Assembly: GCF_022213955.1 (NCBI RefSeq)
Contig: NZ_JAKNTW010000025.1
Coordinates: 1-64,000 of the forward strand
Source of the DNA: Dolomitihabitans soli
GTDB taxonomy: Bacteria; Actinomycetota; Actinomycetes; Streptosporangiales; Streptosporangiaceae
Length of the DNA stretch: 64,000 bases
Reading direction: 5' to 3'
The position numbers and the translations under genes are program-made. Of the stretch, positions 8,297 through 16,928 are shown piece after piece. The notes below the pieces were generated by a model, which was given only the letters and a program-made list of their open reading frames with translations, ran no database searches and was not told where the DNA came from. Within the stretch, counting starts at the first letter, position 1; each line of letters opens with the position of its first letter.

Positions 8297-9205
8297 TCAG
8301 GGCAGCTGGTCGAGGGCCGCGCGCAGGATCCCCGGGGTGGCCGCGGCGGGCTCGGCGGCGAGCGTGAGGCGGTTCATGACGTCCCAGTAGCCTTGGACGT
8401 CGGCCGGCTTGTCGGGGTACACCGCGCTGGTGAGCTGTTCGAGGTAGACCGCGTCGGGGAGATCGCGCTCGGGGAAGCGCAGGATGGCGATGGGCCCGCC
8501 GGCCGCCGCGTGGCCGCCGGTGCTGAGCATGATCACCTGAATGGTGACGTTGGGCAGGGCGTTCAGCTCGATGAGATGCTGGATCTGGGCTCGCATGGTC
8601 GCCGTGCCGCCCATGGGACGGCGCAGCACCGCCTCGTCGACGACGACCCACAGCTTGGTCGGGTCCGGCTTGTGCAGGATCTGGGCGCGGTTCATCCGCA
8701 GGCTCACCCGGCGTTCGATCTCGGACTCGCGCGCCGTCGGGTGGCCGAGCCTGATGACGGCGCGGGCGTAGTCGGCGGTCTGCAGCAGCCCGGGGACGAA
8801 CTGCACCTCGTAGCCGCGGATGACCGAGGCGGCCTGTTCGAGGCCGAGGTAGTTCTCGAACCAGCCGGGCACCACGTCGCCGTAGGACTGCCACCATCCC
8901 GGCGTGTTCGACTGCCTGGCCAGCTCCAGCACCGGCTCCCGGTCGCCCGGATCGGTCATGCCGTACAGGGTGAGCAGGTCGGCGACGTCTCGCTCCTTGA
9001 AGCCGACCCGGCCCAGCTCCATCCGGCTGATCTTGGAGGCGGAGGCGCGGATCTCGTAGGCCGCGTCGTCGGGCGAGATTCCGCACGCCTCGCGGAGCCG
9101 GCGTAGCTGCGCGCCGACCAACAGGCGCAACACGGTCGATCTGGCCGACCGGCCTTGAAGCGCGGGATTCTTCGCCTCGTCGCGTGCATCCCGAGCGGTA
9201 TTCAT
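8297..9205 (-). CDS. XRE-family regulator with DUF5753 domain
   Basis: This 302-residue protein has an N-terminal helix-turn-helix (AQLRRLREACGISPDDAAYE, then SASKISRMELGR) at about residues 30-85. A DUF5753 domain follows (QFVPGLLQTADYARAVI, then VVVDEAVLRRPMGG). These proteins are numerous in Streptomyces and Streptosporangiales, and some control development or antibiotic output. They usually pair with a small DUF397 protein, which is absent next to this copy. GGGAGGG lies 7 bases before the ATG. About 590 bp separates it from a divergent methyltransferase gene. Confidence 0.88.
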   Translation of the reverse strand: MNTARDARDEAKNPALQGRSARSTVLRLLVGAQLRRLREACGISPDDAAYEIRASASKISRMELGRVGFKERDVADLLTLYGMTDPGDREPVLELARQSNTPGWWQSYGDVVPGWFENYLGLEQAASVIRGYEVQFVPGLLQTADYARAVIRLGHPTARESEIERRVSLRMNRAQILHKPDPTKLWVVVDEAVLRRPMGGTATMRAQIQHLIELNALPNVTIQVIMLSTGGHAAAGGPIAILRFPERDLPDAVYLEQLTSAVYPDKPADVQGYWDVMNRLTLAAEPAAATPGILRAALDQLP

Positions 9206-9462
9206 GTCAACCCTCCCAGATCCGGTGACCACCAGGCCAAAGCCTTCCATTTCAATCCGGTTCTGGAGGCGATATGCGCCCTTCGGGTTAGGCGTGGAAG
9301 CTCGGGAAACGCTTGCCGCAGCGTCTGAACGAACACTTCCGCCTGGCAGCGGCCATGCCGGGAGCGGCGGGCCAGGTGTCCGTGACCCTCTGGCGGACGC
9401 CTCGTGGCAGGGCTCCCAGGCAGGTGGGTTCAATCGACTACGTACGGTTTCATCTGTTTGTG

Positions 9463-9491
9463 TTGATTATGACATAGCCACGCCGTAAACT
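9463..9491 (+). promoter_or_regulatory. Sigma70-like promoter
   Basis: TTGATT (9463-9468) and TAAACT (9486-9491) are separated by exactly 17 bases and point toward the small frame at 9521 and the methyltransferase at 9800. Confidence 0.45.
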
Positions 9492-9520
9492 CGCGAACCC
9501 GTTCCTGATAAGGAATCTCG

Positions 9521-9730
9521 GTGCACCGCGGCGAGCCGGCCTCGTATTCGCCCGGCAGGCTCAAAGCGGTGACCTCATTGAGCCCGGTGGAAGTAGATCA
9601 TGAAGTTTTCTCATTCTATTGTGATCGTGTGCTCCACATCAGACGACGATCAAAGGGACCATGTGGGGATGGCCGCTTTGTAGAGGTATGCCCGGCCATG
9701 CCCGATGCGGAAGGCGTGCGAGCTCATTGA
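9521..9730 (+). CDS. Possible small protein, unrecognised
   Basis: This is a 69-codon frame starting at GTG with AAGGA 6 bases upstream. It lies 30 bases downstream of the promoter at 9463-9491. The product has no recognisable domain or signal sequence, and its codon use is not strongly actinobacterial. It may be a leader peptide for the methyltransferase gene or simply part of an untranslated leader. The call rests only on the promoter and ribosome-site spacing. Confidence 0.2.
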   Translation: MHRGEPASYSPGRLKAVTSLSPVEVDHEVFSFYCDRVLHIRRRSKGPCGDGRFVEVCPAMPDAEGVRAH

Positions 9731-9799
9731 GGGGTGGGACCTCGTCGAACATGTGATCGTCTCGCGGTGCGGCCAGGGCCCAACAGAAACGAGCGATGG

Positions 9800-10582
9800 A
9801 TGAGCTTGCAATCGAGCAAGGGGCCGGGTATATCCAGGCCATCGCCCGCGCGCGCCTTCGACTTCCTGTTGTGCGGTGCAGGCCACGGCGCGGCCGACCG
9901 GGTCGCCGTCGTCTCCCCCGAGGCGCGTGACCTGGCGTGGGAGAACGGCCGGTTCCTCGCCGAGGCCGTGCGCCACATGGCGGGGCGCGGCGTCCGGCAG
10001 TTCCTGGACATCGGCTCCGGCCTGCCGCTGGCCGGCAGCGTGAGCGAGGTCGCCAGGGCTGTGCGCCCGGACGCCCGCGTGGTCTACGTCGACGACGATC
10101 CGCTGGTGCACGCCCAGGCCCGCGCGCTGATCCCCACTGACGAGCGGACGGCGTTCGTGGAGGTCGGGGTGCGGCGGCCGAAGGCGATCCTGGACCACCC
10201 GGAGACCATCAGGGTGCTCGACCCGGGCGAGCCGACCGGGGTGCTGCTGCTGTCGGTCATGCACTTCGTGCACGGCGAGGACGATCCCTACGGACTCGTC
10301 GCCCGGGTGATGGACGCCATGCCGCCGGGCAGCTGCCTGGGGCTCGCCCACGTCACCTCCGACGACCTCGATCCGGGGGTGCGCCGCCGGATCGACGAGG
10401 TCTACAACGGTACGGCTGCGCCGCTGGTCCTGCGCACCACGGCGGAGATCATGAGATTCTTCGACGGCCTGCGGGTCCTGGTGCCCGGCCTGGTGGACGT
10501 GGGGGCGTGGGACGCCGACGGCGCGGCGGAGTTCAAGCCGGGGCCGATGCGTCTGCTGGGCGCGGTGGCGGTCAAGCCGTGA
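9800..10582 (+). CDS. SAM-dependent methyltransferase, DUF574 (Methyltransf_19) family
   Basis: This 260-residue protein begins SRPSPARAFDFLLCGAGHGA, the signature opening of the actinobacterial DUF574 group (SRPSxARxYDxLLGG, then FAADR). The SAM-binding motif I is FLDIGSGLPL at about residue 70, and the acidic motif II is VVYVDDDPLV. Substrates of this large family are mostly unknown. The ATG at 9800 gives the family's usual N-terminus, although its ribosome site is weak. The 3' end is only 7 bases from the convergent SARP gene. Confidence 0.85.
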   Translation: MSLQSSKGPGISRPSPARAFDFLLCGAGHGAADRVAVVSPEARDLAWENGRFLAEAVRHMAGRGVRQFLDIGSGLPLAGSVSEVARAVRPDARVVYVDDDPLVHAQARALIPTDERTAFVEVGVRRPKAILDHPETIRVLDPGEPTGVLLLSVMHFVHGEDDPYGLVARVMDAMPPGSCLGLAHVTSDDLDPGVRRRIDEVYNGTAAPLVLRTTAEIMRFFDGLRVLVPGLVDVGAWDADGAAEFKPGPMRLLGAVAVKP

Positions 10583-10589
10583 GCCGTCC

Positions 10590-13436
10590 TCACGGAGGTG
10601 TCCCGATCGGCGGGCGCGTCGCCGCGCAGGTGTGGATGATCTTTCCTTGGCAGCTGGCGCGGCGTCGCTCGGCGGCGTCGCCCTCGTACAGCTCGGCGGC
10701 ACGCCCGTAACGTTCGGCCGCCTCGGCGTGCCGGTTCAGCGCCGTCAGCGCGTCGCCCGCCCGTTCGACGCAGGCCGCCTCCGCCGAGGCGTGGGCGGCC
10801 CGCCGGGCCAGCGCCTGCCCGTGCTCGCACAGCACGAGGGCCCGCTCGTACTCCTGGGCGGCCATCAGCACCCGGATCAGCGCCCGTACGGCGAAGCCGT
10901 CGTAGGACGCCGCGACGCCGTGACTTCTGAGCCGCTCGCCCATCGTCACCACCGCCTCCGCCTGGCCGACGGCCTCGGCGTGCAACCCGCGGGCGCTGGC
11001 GATCAGGGCCGTCGTCCGGCCGGCGGTGAACAGGGTGTGCTCGTCGCCGACCGTGTGAGCCAGCTCCCGCGCCCGGTCGGCGTCGCCCGACGCCAGATCC
11101 AGCCGCCCGGCGCCCGGCCGGGCGACCGCCGCCTTGTACCTGCAGAAGGCCCGCAACGACAGCACCCGCCCCAGGGACCGGGCGTCGCCCATCCTGGTGA
11201 AGACGGCCACGCAACTGTCCAGGATGGGCACGGCCCGCTCAGGCCCGCCCGGCTGCCGGGTGATCAGGGGCACCATCCGGAACCTGGCCTGCGCCGCCAC
11301 GTGCGCGTCACCGCCGGCGGTCGCCGCGACGATCACGTCGCGCCACATGTCCTCGGCGTCCCGCAGCCGCCCCTTGCGCTCCAGGTAGGCCGTCACCCGC
11401 ATGGCCAGCCCGCACGCGAGCCGGTGCCGCCGCCGTTCGCACGCGAGCCGGATCATCGCCAGGATGCCCTCGATCTCGGTGGCGAACCACCGGTCGGGGT
11501 CGCCCTCGATGAGCGCCAGCGTCGCCGCGGACACGAACCGCTCCCGGCTCAACGGCGCGGGCGGGGGAAGGTACGGCTCGCAGGCCACGGCCGCGCTCGC
11601 CCAGCTCGTCAGCTCCAGCCAGCCGAGGAGCAGCCGCTCGATGGTCACCTCCTCCTCGTCGAGGTGCTCGGCCAGCCGCTCCAGGCCGTACTGGCGGAGC
11701 AGGTCGTGCATGCGGTAGCGCGGCTGCCCCAGCGGATCGATGCCGGTGCCGACCAGGAGGCTGTGGCGCGTCAGGGTCTCCAGGACCGGCCCCGCGTCCG
11801 CCGCGCCGAGCAGCATCGCGGCCTGCCATTCGGGGAAGTCGCCCGGCCCGGCGAGCGTCACGGCGCGAAAGGCCAGGCGCGCGTCGGCGGGGAGGGCGGT
11901 GTAACTGTCGGCGATGCTCGCGCTGATCGTCATCTCGTCGGCGGCCAGTTCGCCGAGCCAGCCGTCGGCTCGGCGGGTCAGCCGTTTGGCGAGATAGGCG
12001 ATCGGCCAGGAGTGCTGCACGGACAACCGGGCCCCGGCGATCCGCACGGCCAGCGGCAGGCCGCCGCACGCGGCCACCACCTCGTAGGCGGCGCCCCGCT
12101 CGCGGGTGACCCGTGGCCGCCCGATGATGTCGGCCAGCAACGCGACCCCCTCGGCCGGGCTCAGCGGTTCCAGCCAGAACGTGCGGAAGCCGCCCCCGGC
12201 CAGATGGATGCGGCTGGTGACGATGACGGCGCACCCGGCGGTGCCGGGCAGCAACGGCTGTACCTGGTGGGCGGCGGCGACGTCGTCGATCAGGAGCAGC
12301 ACCCGGCGGCCGGCGAGCAGGGAACGCACCAGGGCGGTGCGCTGCCCGTTCCCGGTGGGCAGGTCACCGGGCGGGACGCCGAGCGAGCCGAGCAGGTCGC
12401 CGAGGACCTCCCCGGTGTCGCGGGGGCGCTCCGAGAGGGAGGCGAGCTGGACGTAGATCTGGCCGTCGGGGTAGTGCTCGCGCAGGAGGTGGGCGACATG
12501 GACGGCGAGCGCCGACTTGCCGACCCCCGGCGGGCCGGTGATGGCGGCGGTGGGAACCCCCGCCCGGTCAGCGGAAGGTGTGAGGAACGTGGTGAGTTCG
12601 GCGATCCGGTCCCTCCTGCCGGTGAAGTCCAGCACATCGGGTGGTAACTGCTGGGCCGGAATTCCGCGAACTCCCGATTCGGATGGGGCGGATGGTGCCG
12701 CCGGGAATGGTGATTCATCGAAATCGATCTCGGTGCGAAGTTGACGGAGATATTGGCCAGGTCCGCTACCCGTCTCCTGCAGTAGGAGGTCGACGGCGCT
12801 TTCGTAGTGTCTGAGTGCTTTTGCGCGTTGCCCAGAGCGGTGCAATGCGGTCATAAAGAGCCCGTGGAGTTGCTCCGACAGCGGGTCACGGGCGAGTTCG
12901 TGGCGCAGGTCCGCCAGAATGTCGCGGTGCTCGCCGAGCTCCATGCGCACCCGGAGAAGCATGAACATCGCGGCCTGGCGTTCATAAAGCAGGCCCTCGC
13001 GTAATGGCCGTAATATCTCCGAGTCGCCATTCAGGTCGCACAGCGGCGGGTCGCCCCAGAGCTTCAGCGCCCCGCCGAGCAGTTTCGCGGCGCCCGAGGG
13101 GTCTCCGGTGGCCTCGGCGGTCGTGCCGTCCCGCACGAGTGCGCGGAAGGTGTCCAGATCGACGGTGTCGGCGGGATCGAGGGCCAGCCGATAGCGACCC
13201 GCGTCCCCCTTGGGTATCCGTCCAGGCAGGACGCCCCTTATTTTCGCCATCAGCGTCTTCAGATGGCCACCGCGCGCACGGTGGTCACCCCACACCGCCT
13301 CCATCAGCGTCTCGGCGGACAGGCCCTGGGGCCCCGCCGTCACCAGTGTGGCGAGTGCACGTCTCATCATGAGGGACAGAGCGAGGGATTCTTCGCTGGA
13401 GACCACTTTGGTCTGCCCCAGGATCGCAAAGTACAC
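10590..13436 (-). CDS. SARP/AfsR-type regulator with BTAD, NB-ARC and TPR-like domains
   Basis: This 948-residue protein has four parts. Residues 1-90 are an OmpR-like winged helix (LMEAVWGDHRARGGHLKTLM). Residues 95-245 are the bacterial transcriptional activation domain (DTVDLDTFRALV, ending LRQLRTEIDFD). Residues 275-560 are an NB-ARC ATPase with the P-loop AAITGPPGVGKSALAV and the Walker B VLLLIDDV. The rest is a C-terminal helical repeat region rich in Arg and Ala. Members such as AfsR activate antibiotic clusters and bind direct repeats near the -35. The start is GTG with AAAGGGGG upstream. It is divergent from the dihydroxybenzoate genes and is the obvious candidate to control them. 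Confidence 0.9.
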   Translation of the reverse strand: MYFAILGQTKVVSSEESLALSLMMRRALATLVTAGPQGLSAETLMEAVWGDHRARGGHLKTLMAKIRGVLPGRIPKGDAGRYRLALDPADTVDLDTFRALVRDGTTAEATGDPSGAAKLLGGALKLWGDPPLCDLNGDSEILRPLREGLLYERQAAMFMLLRVRMELGEHRDILADLRHELARDPLSEQLHGLFMTALHRSGQRAKALRHYESAVDLLLQETGSGPGQYLRQLRTEIDFDESPFPAAPSAPSESGVRGIPAQQLPPDVLDFTGRRDRIAELTTFLTPSADRAGVPTAAITGPPGVGKSALAVHVAHLLREHYPDGQIYVQLASLSERPRDTGEVLGDLLGSLGVPPGDLPTGNGQRTALVRSLLAGRRVLLLIDDVAAAHQVQPLLPGTAGCAVIVTSRIHLAGGGFRTFWLEPLSPAEGVALLADIIGRPRVTRERGAAYEVVAACGGLPLAVRIAGARLSVQHSWPIAYLAKRLTRRADGWLGELAADEMTISASIADSYTALPADARLAFRAVTLAGPGDFPEWQAAMLLGAADAGPVLETLTRHSLLVGTGIDPLGQPRYRMHDLLRQYGLERLAEHLDEEEVTIERLLLGWLELTSWASAAVACEPYLPPPAPLSRERFVSAATLALIEGDPDRWFATEIEGILAMIRLACERRRHRLACGLAMRVTAYLERKGRLRDAEDMWRDVIVAATAGGDAHVAAQARFRMVPLITRQPGGPERAVPILDSCVAVFTRMGDARSLGRVLSLRAFCRYKAAVARPGAGRLDLASGDADRARELAHTVGDEHTLFTAGRTTALIASARGLHAEAVGQAEAVVTMGERLRSHGVAASYDGFAVRALIRVLMAAQEYERALVLCEHGQALARRAAHASAEAACVERAGDALTALNRHAEAAERYGRAAELYEGDAAERRRASCQGKIIHTCAATRPPIGTPP

Positions 13437-13800
13437 CGGGCGCCCCCTTTGGCCGGGCGAATCAGCGGACGATCACCATAGCAATCGAGGTGAAACGAGT
13501 TAGGCGGGTTCTGGCCGACTGCGGAGTTGCATCGTTGGCACATAGTTAATCCCATAGGTCAACCTTCGCGCTAATCCGTCCACCTGCTGGTAACCGGTGG
13601 CGAACCTCTCGCTGACCACTGGCCTCTACCGTCGCCCCGATCTCAGGTAACGGAAACTTGCCAGCCGGTTCGGTGGGGTCTTCCGCGACGGCAAGTCGCA
13701 CGTGTCCTGGGTGGTCCGACGCGTTATCAGGAAGTTCCGTTCACACGATTCCGGCGACATTCGGATTCGGTATGCGGACATTGACCCTGGAGCTTCGCCG
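13437..13800. other. Divergent regulatory region between the SARP gene and the DHB locus
   Basis: This 364-bp region holds the promoters of both transcription units. Visible structure includes a direct repeat of GACATT (13756-13761 and 13777-13782, 21 bp apart, two helical turns) just before the transporter start. There is also an inverted repeat ACTTGCC/GGCAAGT (13656-13662 and 13690-13696). The phased repeat is of the kind SARP regulators use, but it is short. I see no convincing IdeR/DmdR iron box. Confidence 0.4.
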
Positions 13801-16800
13801 ATGGCCGTGACAACTGTGGAACGAACCGGGCCGGGACTCAGCCGGCCACGTCTGATGATGGTGGCGTGTGCCGGAGTGCACGCCGTGTCGATGGCCGACA
13901 TGATCGCCGCCACTCTTTGCATCCCGCTCATCGGCGCGGACGCCGTCGGGAACGGTATCCCGCTGGCCGACGTGCAGTGGGTGGGCACCGCCTCCCTGGT
14001 GCCGTTCGCGGCGCTGCTGGCCGTCTCCGGGCGGCTGGCCGACATGGTGGGCCGTCGCCGGCTGCTGGTGGCCGGGCTGGCGTTGTTCACCGCGTGCGCC
14101 GTACTCGCGGTGCTCGCGCCGTCCTGGCCGGTGCTGCTGCTGGCCAGGGTGGGCCAGGGCGTCGGCGCGGCGGCGATGGTCCCCGCCTCGCTCGGGCTGC
14201 TGCTCAGCGAACTGCCCGCGCGGTGGCGCGGCGTCTCGGTCGCGGTCTGGAGCGCCGGGGCGGGCCTCGGCGGCGTCGCCACCCACGTGGGCGGCGGCTG
14301 GCTGGCCCAGACGTACGGCTGGCACGCGCTGTTCGCGCCCAGCGTGGTCGTCGGCCTGGCACTGCTGCTGACCACGATCTGGATCCCCCGGTCACGGACG
14401 GTCCGCGGGCAGTTGCCCGACGGCTGGGGGGTGGCGATGCTCGCCGCCGGGATGGCCGTGCTCGTCCTGGCCATCTCCAAGAGCTCGACCTGGGGATGGC
14501 GGTCGCCGTGGCTGGCCGCCTGCGCCGGAGTCGGGCTGGTGCTGCTGGTCGGCACGGCCATGCGGTCCTGGCATCACCCGGCGCCCGTCATGGAGCGGGG
14601 CCTGTGGCGGCGGCCCGGATTCGCCTACGGGTGGACGCTCTCGCTGCTGCACGGGCTGACCACCTTCCCCATCCTGGCCATCGTGCCGCTGTACCTGCGG
14701 GACTTCGGCTTCGACACCATGCGGGTGGGGCTGCTGCTGGTGCCGCTCTCCGGCGGGGTGGCGGTGGCCAGCGTGCTGGCCGGGGTGGCCGGGCGCCGCT
14801 GGGGGTTCGACTGGGTGATCTACGGCGGCGCGGTGGCGGTGGGCGTCGCGTGCCTGGCGGCGATCTGGGAGGGGAGACCCACGACGACCGGGCTGGTCGC
14901 GCTGGGCCTGGCCGGGCTGGGCCTGGGCGCGCTGAGCACGGGAGCCACCTCGGTCGGGACCCTGGGGACCGAGCCGTCACAGCACGCGGCGGCGGCCGGG
15001 GCGACGATGACCGCGCGGCTGGCCGGTGGCGCCGTGGGAGTGGCCGCGGCGGCCATCGTGGTCGATCAGCCCTTCCTCGGCGGGCCGATCGCCGGATACG
15101 CGTCGGTCTTCGCCGCGTGCATCGTCGTGGTGGCCGGGGCCGGGGCGCTCGCCCTGATGCGGATCAGCATGTCCACCGCCTCCCCGAGGCCGGCCCGGTC
15201 CCCGCGGCACGCCGCTCCGGCACGTACGGCGAGGCCGTCCCGTGCCGCCCGGCCGGCCCGCGCGATCATGCCCGCCCGGACGTACGTCCCCGCGCGGCCG
15301 GCGTTGCCCGGCCGGGTGGCCATGTCGATGCCGCTCGCCGCGCCGGTGCCGTTGCCCGAGCTGATGCCGCCGGCCCGGCCCGCCGCGCCGCTCGCGCTGC
15401 CCGCGCCCGTCCCGTTGTCCGAACCGATCCTGCTACCCGCCCCGATGCCCTGGGCCGCGCCGATGCTCCCCGCCGCCCCGGACCCGCCACGGACCCCGAA
15501 GCCCCGGACGGCCGCCGGACAGCCGCTCCCCGCTCCCGAATCGACCTCAGCTTCCGAACCGACCTCAGTTTCCGAATCGACCTCAGCTCCCGAATCGACC
15601 TCAGCTCCCGAACCAACCCCCGCTCCCACCCTGGAACCCACCGTCACGGGACCGGCTGCCGGTGGGGGACCCGCTACCGAGGTGAGCCCGGCCACGGGTC
15701 CCACGGGCGTGGGGCCCGTGGCCGAGCCGGAACCCGCGACGGACTGGATTCCCACCACCGGGTGGCTGCCGGCGCGCGAGCCGGAACCCTCGACCGGCTG
15801 GGTTCCGGCGCCCATCGGGCTGCCGGCCGGTGCACCGGAACCCGCGACGCAGCCCATCCCCGCCATGGAGCCGGACCAGGCAGCGAGCCAGGCGGCAGTA
15901 CAGGAAGCAGTGCAGGAAGCAGTGCAGGAAGCAGGCCAGGAAGCAGGCCAGGTCCATGCGGACGGGCCGGACACGGCCGAGCGGGCGCGGGTGACCGAGC
16001 CCGTGCCATCGGGGCCGTCGGGGTCGCCGCCGCCGCCCGGCGCCGGTATCCCGATCCCGGCGATCCCCTCCGACTCCACCTGGGAGCGAACCATGAACGC
16101 CATCGGCGCGACAGGTCACGGCCGAGATTCGGGCATCAGAGGCCGGATCGCGGTGGTCAGCGGAGCGGCCCAGGGGATCGGCGCGGCGGTCTGCGCCGTG
16201 CTGGCCGAGGCGGGGGCCAAGATCGCGGCTCTCGACGTGCGGGGTGACCCCCTGCTGGAGGTCACGCACAGCACACCGGGAGCCCAGGCGTACGTGACCG
16301 ACGTGCGCGACGGGATCGCCGTACGGGACACGATCGCCAGGATCGAGCGGGAGATCGGCCCGATCGACATCTGCGTCAACGTCGCCGGGATCCTGCGCAC
16401 GGGACCGGTCACCTCCATGTCGGAGGAGGACTGGCGGGACACGTTCGCGGTCAACGCGGAAGGGGTGTTCCACCTCTCCCGCGCCGTCGCCCGGCGGATG
16501 GCGTCCCGCCACCGCGGAACGATCATCACGGTGGCGTCCAACGCGGCGGGGGTGCCGCGGATGGGAATGGCCGCCTACGCCGCCTCGAAGGCGGCAGCCG
16601 TGATGTTCACCAGATGCCTCGGCCTGGAGCTCGCGCCGTACGGCATCCGCTGCAACGTCGTCTCGCCCGGATCCACCGACACCGACATGCTCAGGAAGCT
16701 GTCGGGCGGGTTCGGCGACACCGACGCCGTGATCAACGGCGTCCCCGAACAATACCGAGTCGGTATACCTCTGGGCCGTATCGCCAGCCCGCTCGACGTC

Positions 16801-16893
16801 GCCGACGCGGTGGCGTTCCTCGCCTCCGACCGTGCCCGCCACATCACCATGCACAACCTCTACGTCGACGGAGGCGCCACCTTGTGCGCCTGA
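13801..16893 (+). CDS. Fusion: DHA2-type MFS transporter - Pro/Ala linker - 2,3-dihydro-2,3-dihydroxybenzoate dehydrogenase (DhbA/EntA-like SDR)
   Basis: One uninterrupted frame of 1030 codons. Residues 1-455 are an MFS exporter (SGRLADMVGRRRLLVAGLAL after helix 2, RVGQGVGAAAMVPASLGLLL). Residues 456-764 are a low-complexity Pro/Ala/Ser/Thr/Glu linker with in-frame 12- and 18-bp tandem repeats. Residues 765-1030 are a short-chain dehydrogenase with VVSGAAQGIGAAV, NVAGI and the catalytic YAASK. With isochorismate synthase and isochorismatase next door, the SDR is best read as the enzyme that oxidises 2,3-dihydro-2,3-DHB to 2,3-DHB. An internal ATG at 16093 with GGGAG upstream could also yield a free dehydrogenase. 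The start at 13801 has GGAG at 8 bases; a GTG at 13702 would add 33 unlikely residues. Confidence 0.8.
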   Translation: MAVTTVERTGPGLSRPRLMMVACAGVHAVSMADMIAATLCIPLIGADAVGNGIPLADVQWVGTASLVPFAALLAVSGRLADMVGRRRLLVAGLALFTACAVLAVLAPSWPVLLLARVGQGVGAAAMVPASLGLLLSELPARWRGVSVAVWSAGAGLGGVATHVGGGWLAQTYGWHALFAPSVVVGLALLLTTIWIPRSRTVRGQLPDGWGVAMLAAGMAVLVLAISKSSTWGWRSPWLAACAGVGLVLLVGTAMRSWHHPAPVMERGLWRRPGFAYGWTLSLLHGLTTFPILAIVPLYLRDFGFDTMRVGLLLVPLSGGVAVASVLAGVAGRRWGFDWVIYGGAVAVGVACLAAIWEGRPTTTGLVALGLAGLGLGALSTGATSVGTLGTEPSQHAAAAGATMTARLAGGAVGVAAAAIVVDQPFLGGPIAGYASVFAACIVVVAGAGALALMRISMSTASPRPARSPRHAAPARTARPSRAARPARAIMPARTYVPARPALPGRVAMSMPLAAPVPLPELMPPARPAAPLALPAPVPLSEPILLPAPMPWAAPMLPAAPDPPRTPKPRTAAGQPLPAPESTSASEPTSVSESTSAPESTSAPEPTPAPTLEPTVTGPAAGGGPATEVSPATGPTGVGPVAEPEPATDWIPTTGWLPAREPEPSTGWVPAPIGLPAGAPEPATQPIPAMEPDQAASQAAVQEAVQEAVQEAGQEAGQVHADGPDTAERARVTEPVPSGPSGSPPPPGAGIPIPAIPSDSTWERTMNAIGATGHGRDSGIRGRIAVVSGAAQGIGAAVCAVLAEAGAKIAALDVRGDPLLEVTHSTPGAQAYVTDVRDGIAVRDTIARIEREIGPIDICVNVAGILRTGPVTSMSEEDWRDTFAVNAEGVFHLSRAVARRMASRHRGTIITVASNAAGVPRMGMAAYAASKAAAVMFTRCLGLELAPYGIRCNVVSPGSTDTDMLRKLSGGFGDTDAVINGVPEQYRVGIPLGRIASPLDVADAVAFLASDRARHITMHNLYVDGGATLCA
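15541..15612 (+). repeat. 18-bp in-frame tandem repeat, 4 copies, in the fusion linker
   Basis: Four units of the type TCGACCTCAGCTCCCGAA run head to tail with 1-3 differences and encode STS(A/V)(S/P)E. The unit length is a multiple of three, so the reading frame is kept. Confidence 0.85.
15895..15954 (+). repeat. 12-bp in-frame tandem repeat, 5 copies, in the fusion linker
   Basis: Five units of GCAGTGCAGGAA or close variants encode AVQE/AGQE repeats, again preserving the frame. This stretch is predicted to be helical, unlike the Pro-rich linker around it. Confidence 0.85.
16081..16095 (+). promoter_or_regulatory. Internal ribosome-binding site and ATG before the DhbA domain
   Basis: GGGAG at 16082-16086 lies about 6 bases before an in-frame ATG at 16093, exactly where the dehydrogenase domain begins. 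It could allow a separate 266-residue dehydrogenase to be made from the same message. Confidence 0.45.
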
Positions 16894-16928
16894 CCCCCCT
16901 CCCACCCCCACTCACCGGGAGAAGCCCA

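Larger units (their letters stand above)
9206..9799. other. 594-bp divergent intergenic region, AT-richer than its surroundings
   Basis: This region lies between the XRE regulator and the methyltransferase. Around 9440-9490 and 9590-9660 it is clearly AT-richer than the flanking genes. It contains one good sigma70-like promoter and one small open frame, listed separately. I see no DUF397 partner, repeat array or RNA gene in it. Confidence 0.5.

Noticed and set aside
13702-13800. GTG at 13702 as start of the MFS-DhbA fusion
   Set aside because: It adds 33 charged residues unlike an MFS N-terminus and has no ribosome site, while the ATG at 13801 has GGAG at good spacing.
13437-13800. IdeR/DmdR iron box before the DHB locus
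   Set aside because: I found only short partial matches such as AGGTCAACCT, without the 19-bp TTAGG...CCTAA-type symmetry. A scored motif scan would settle it.
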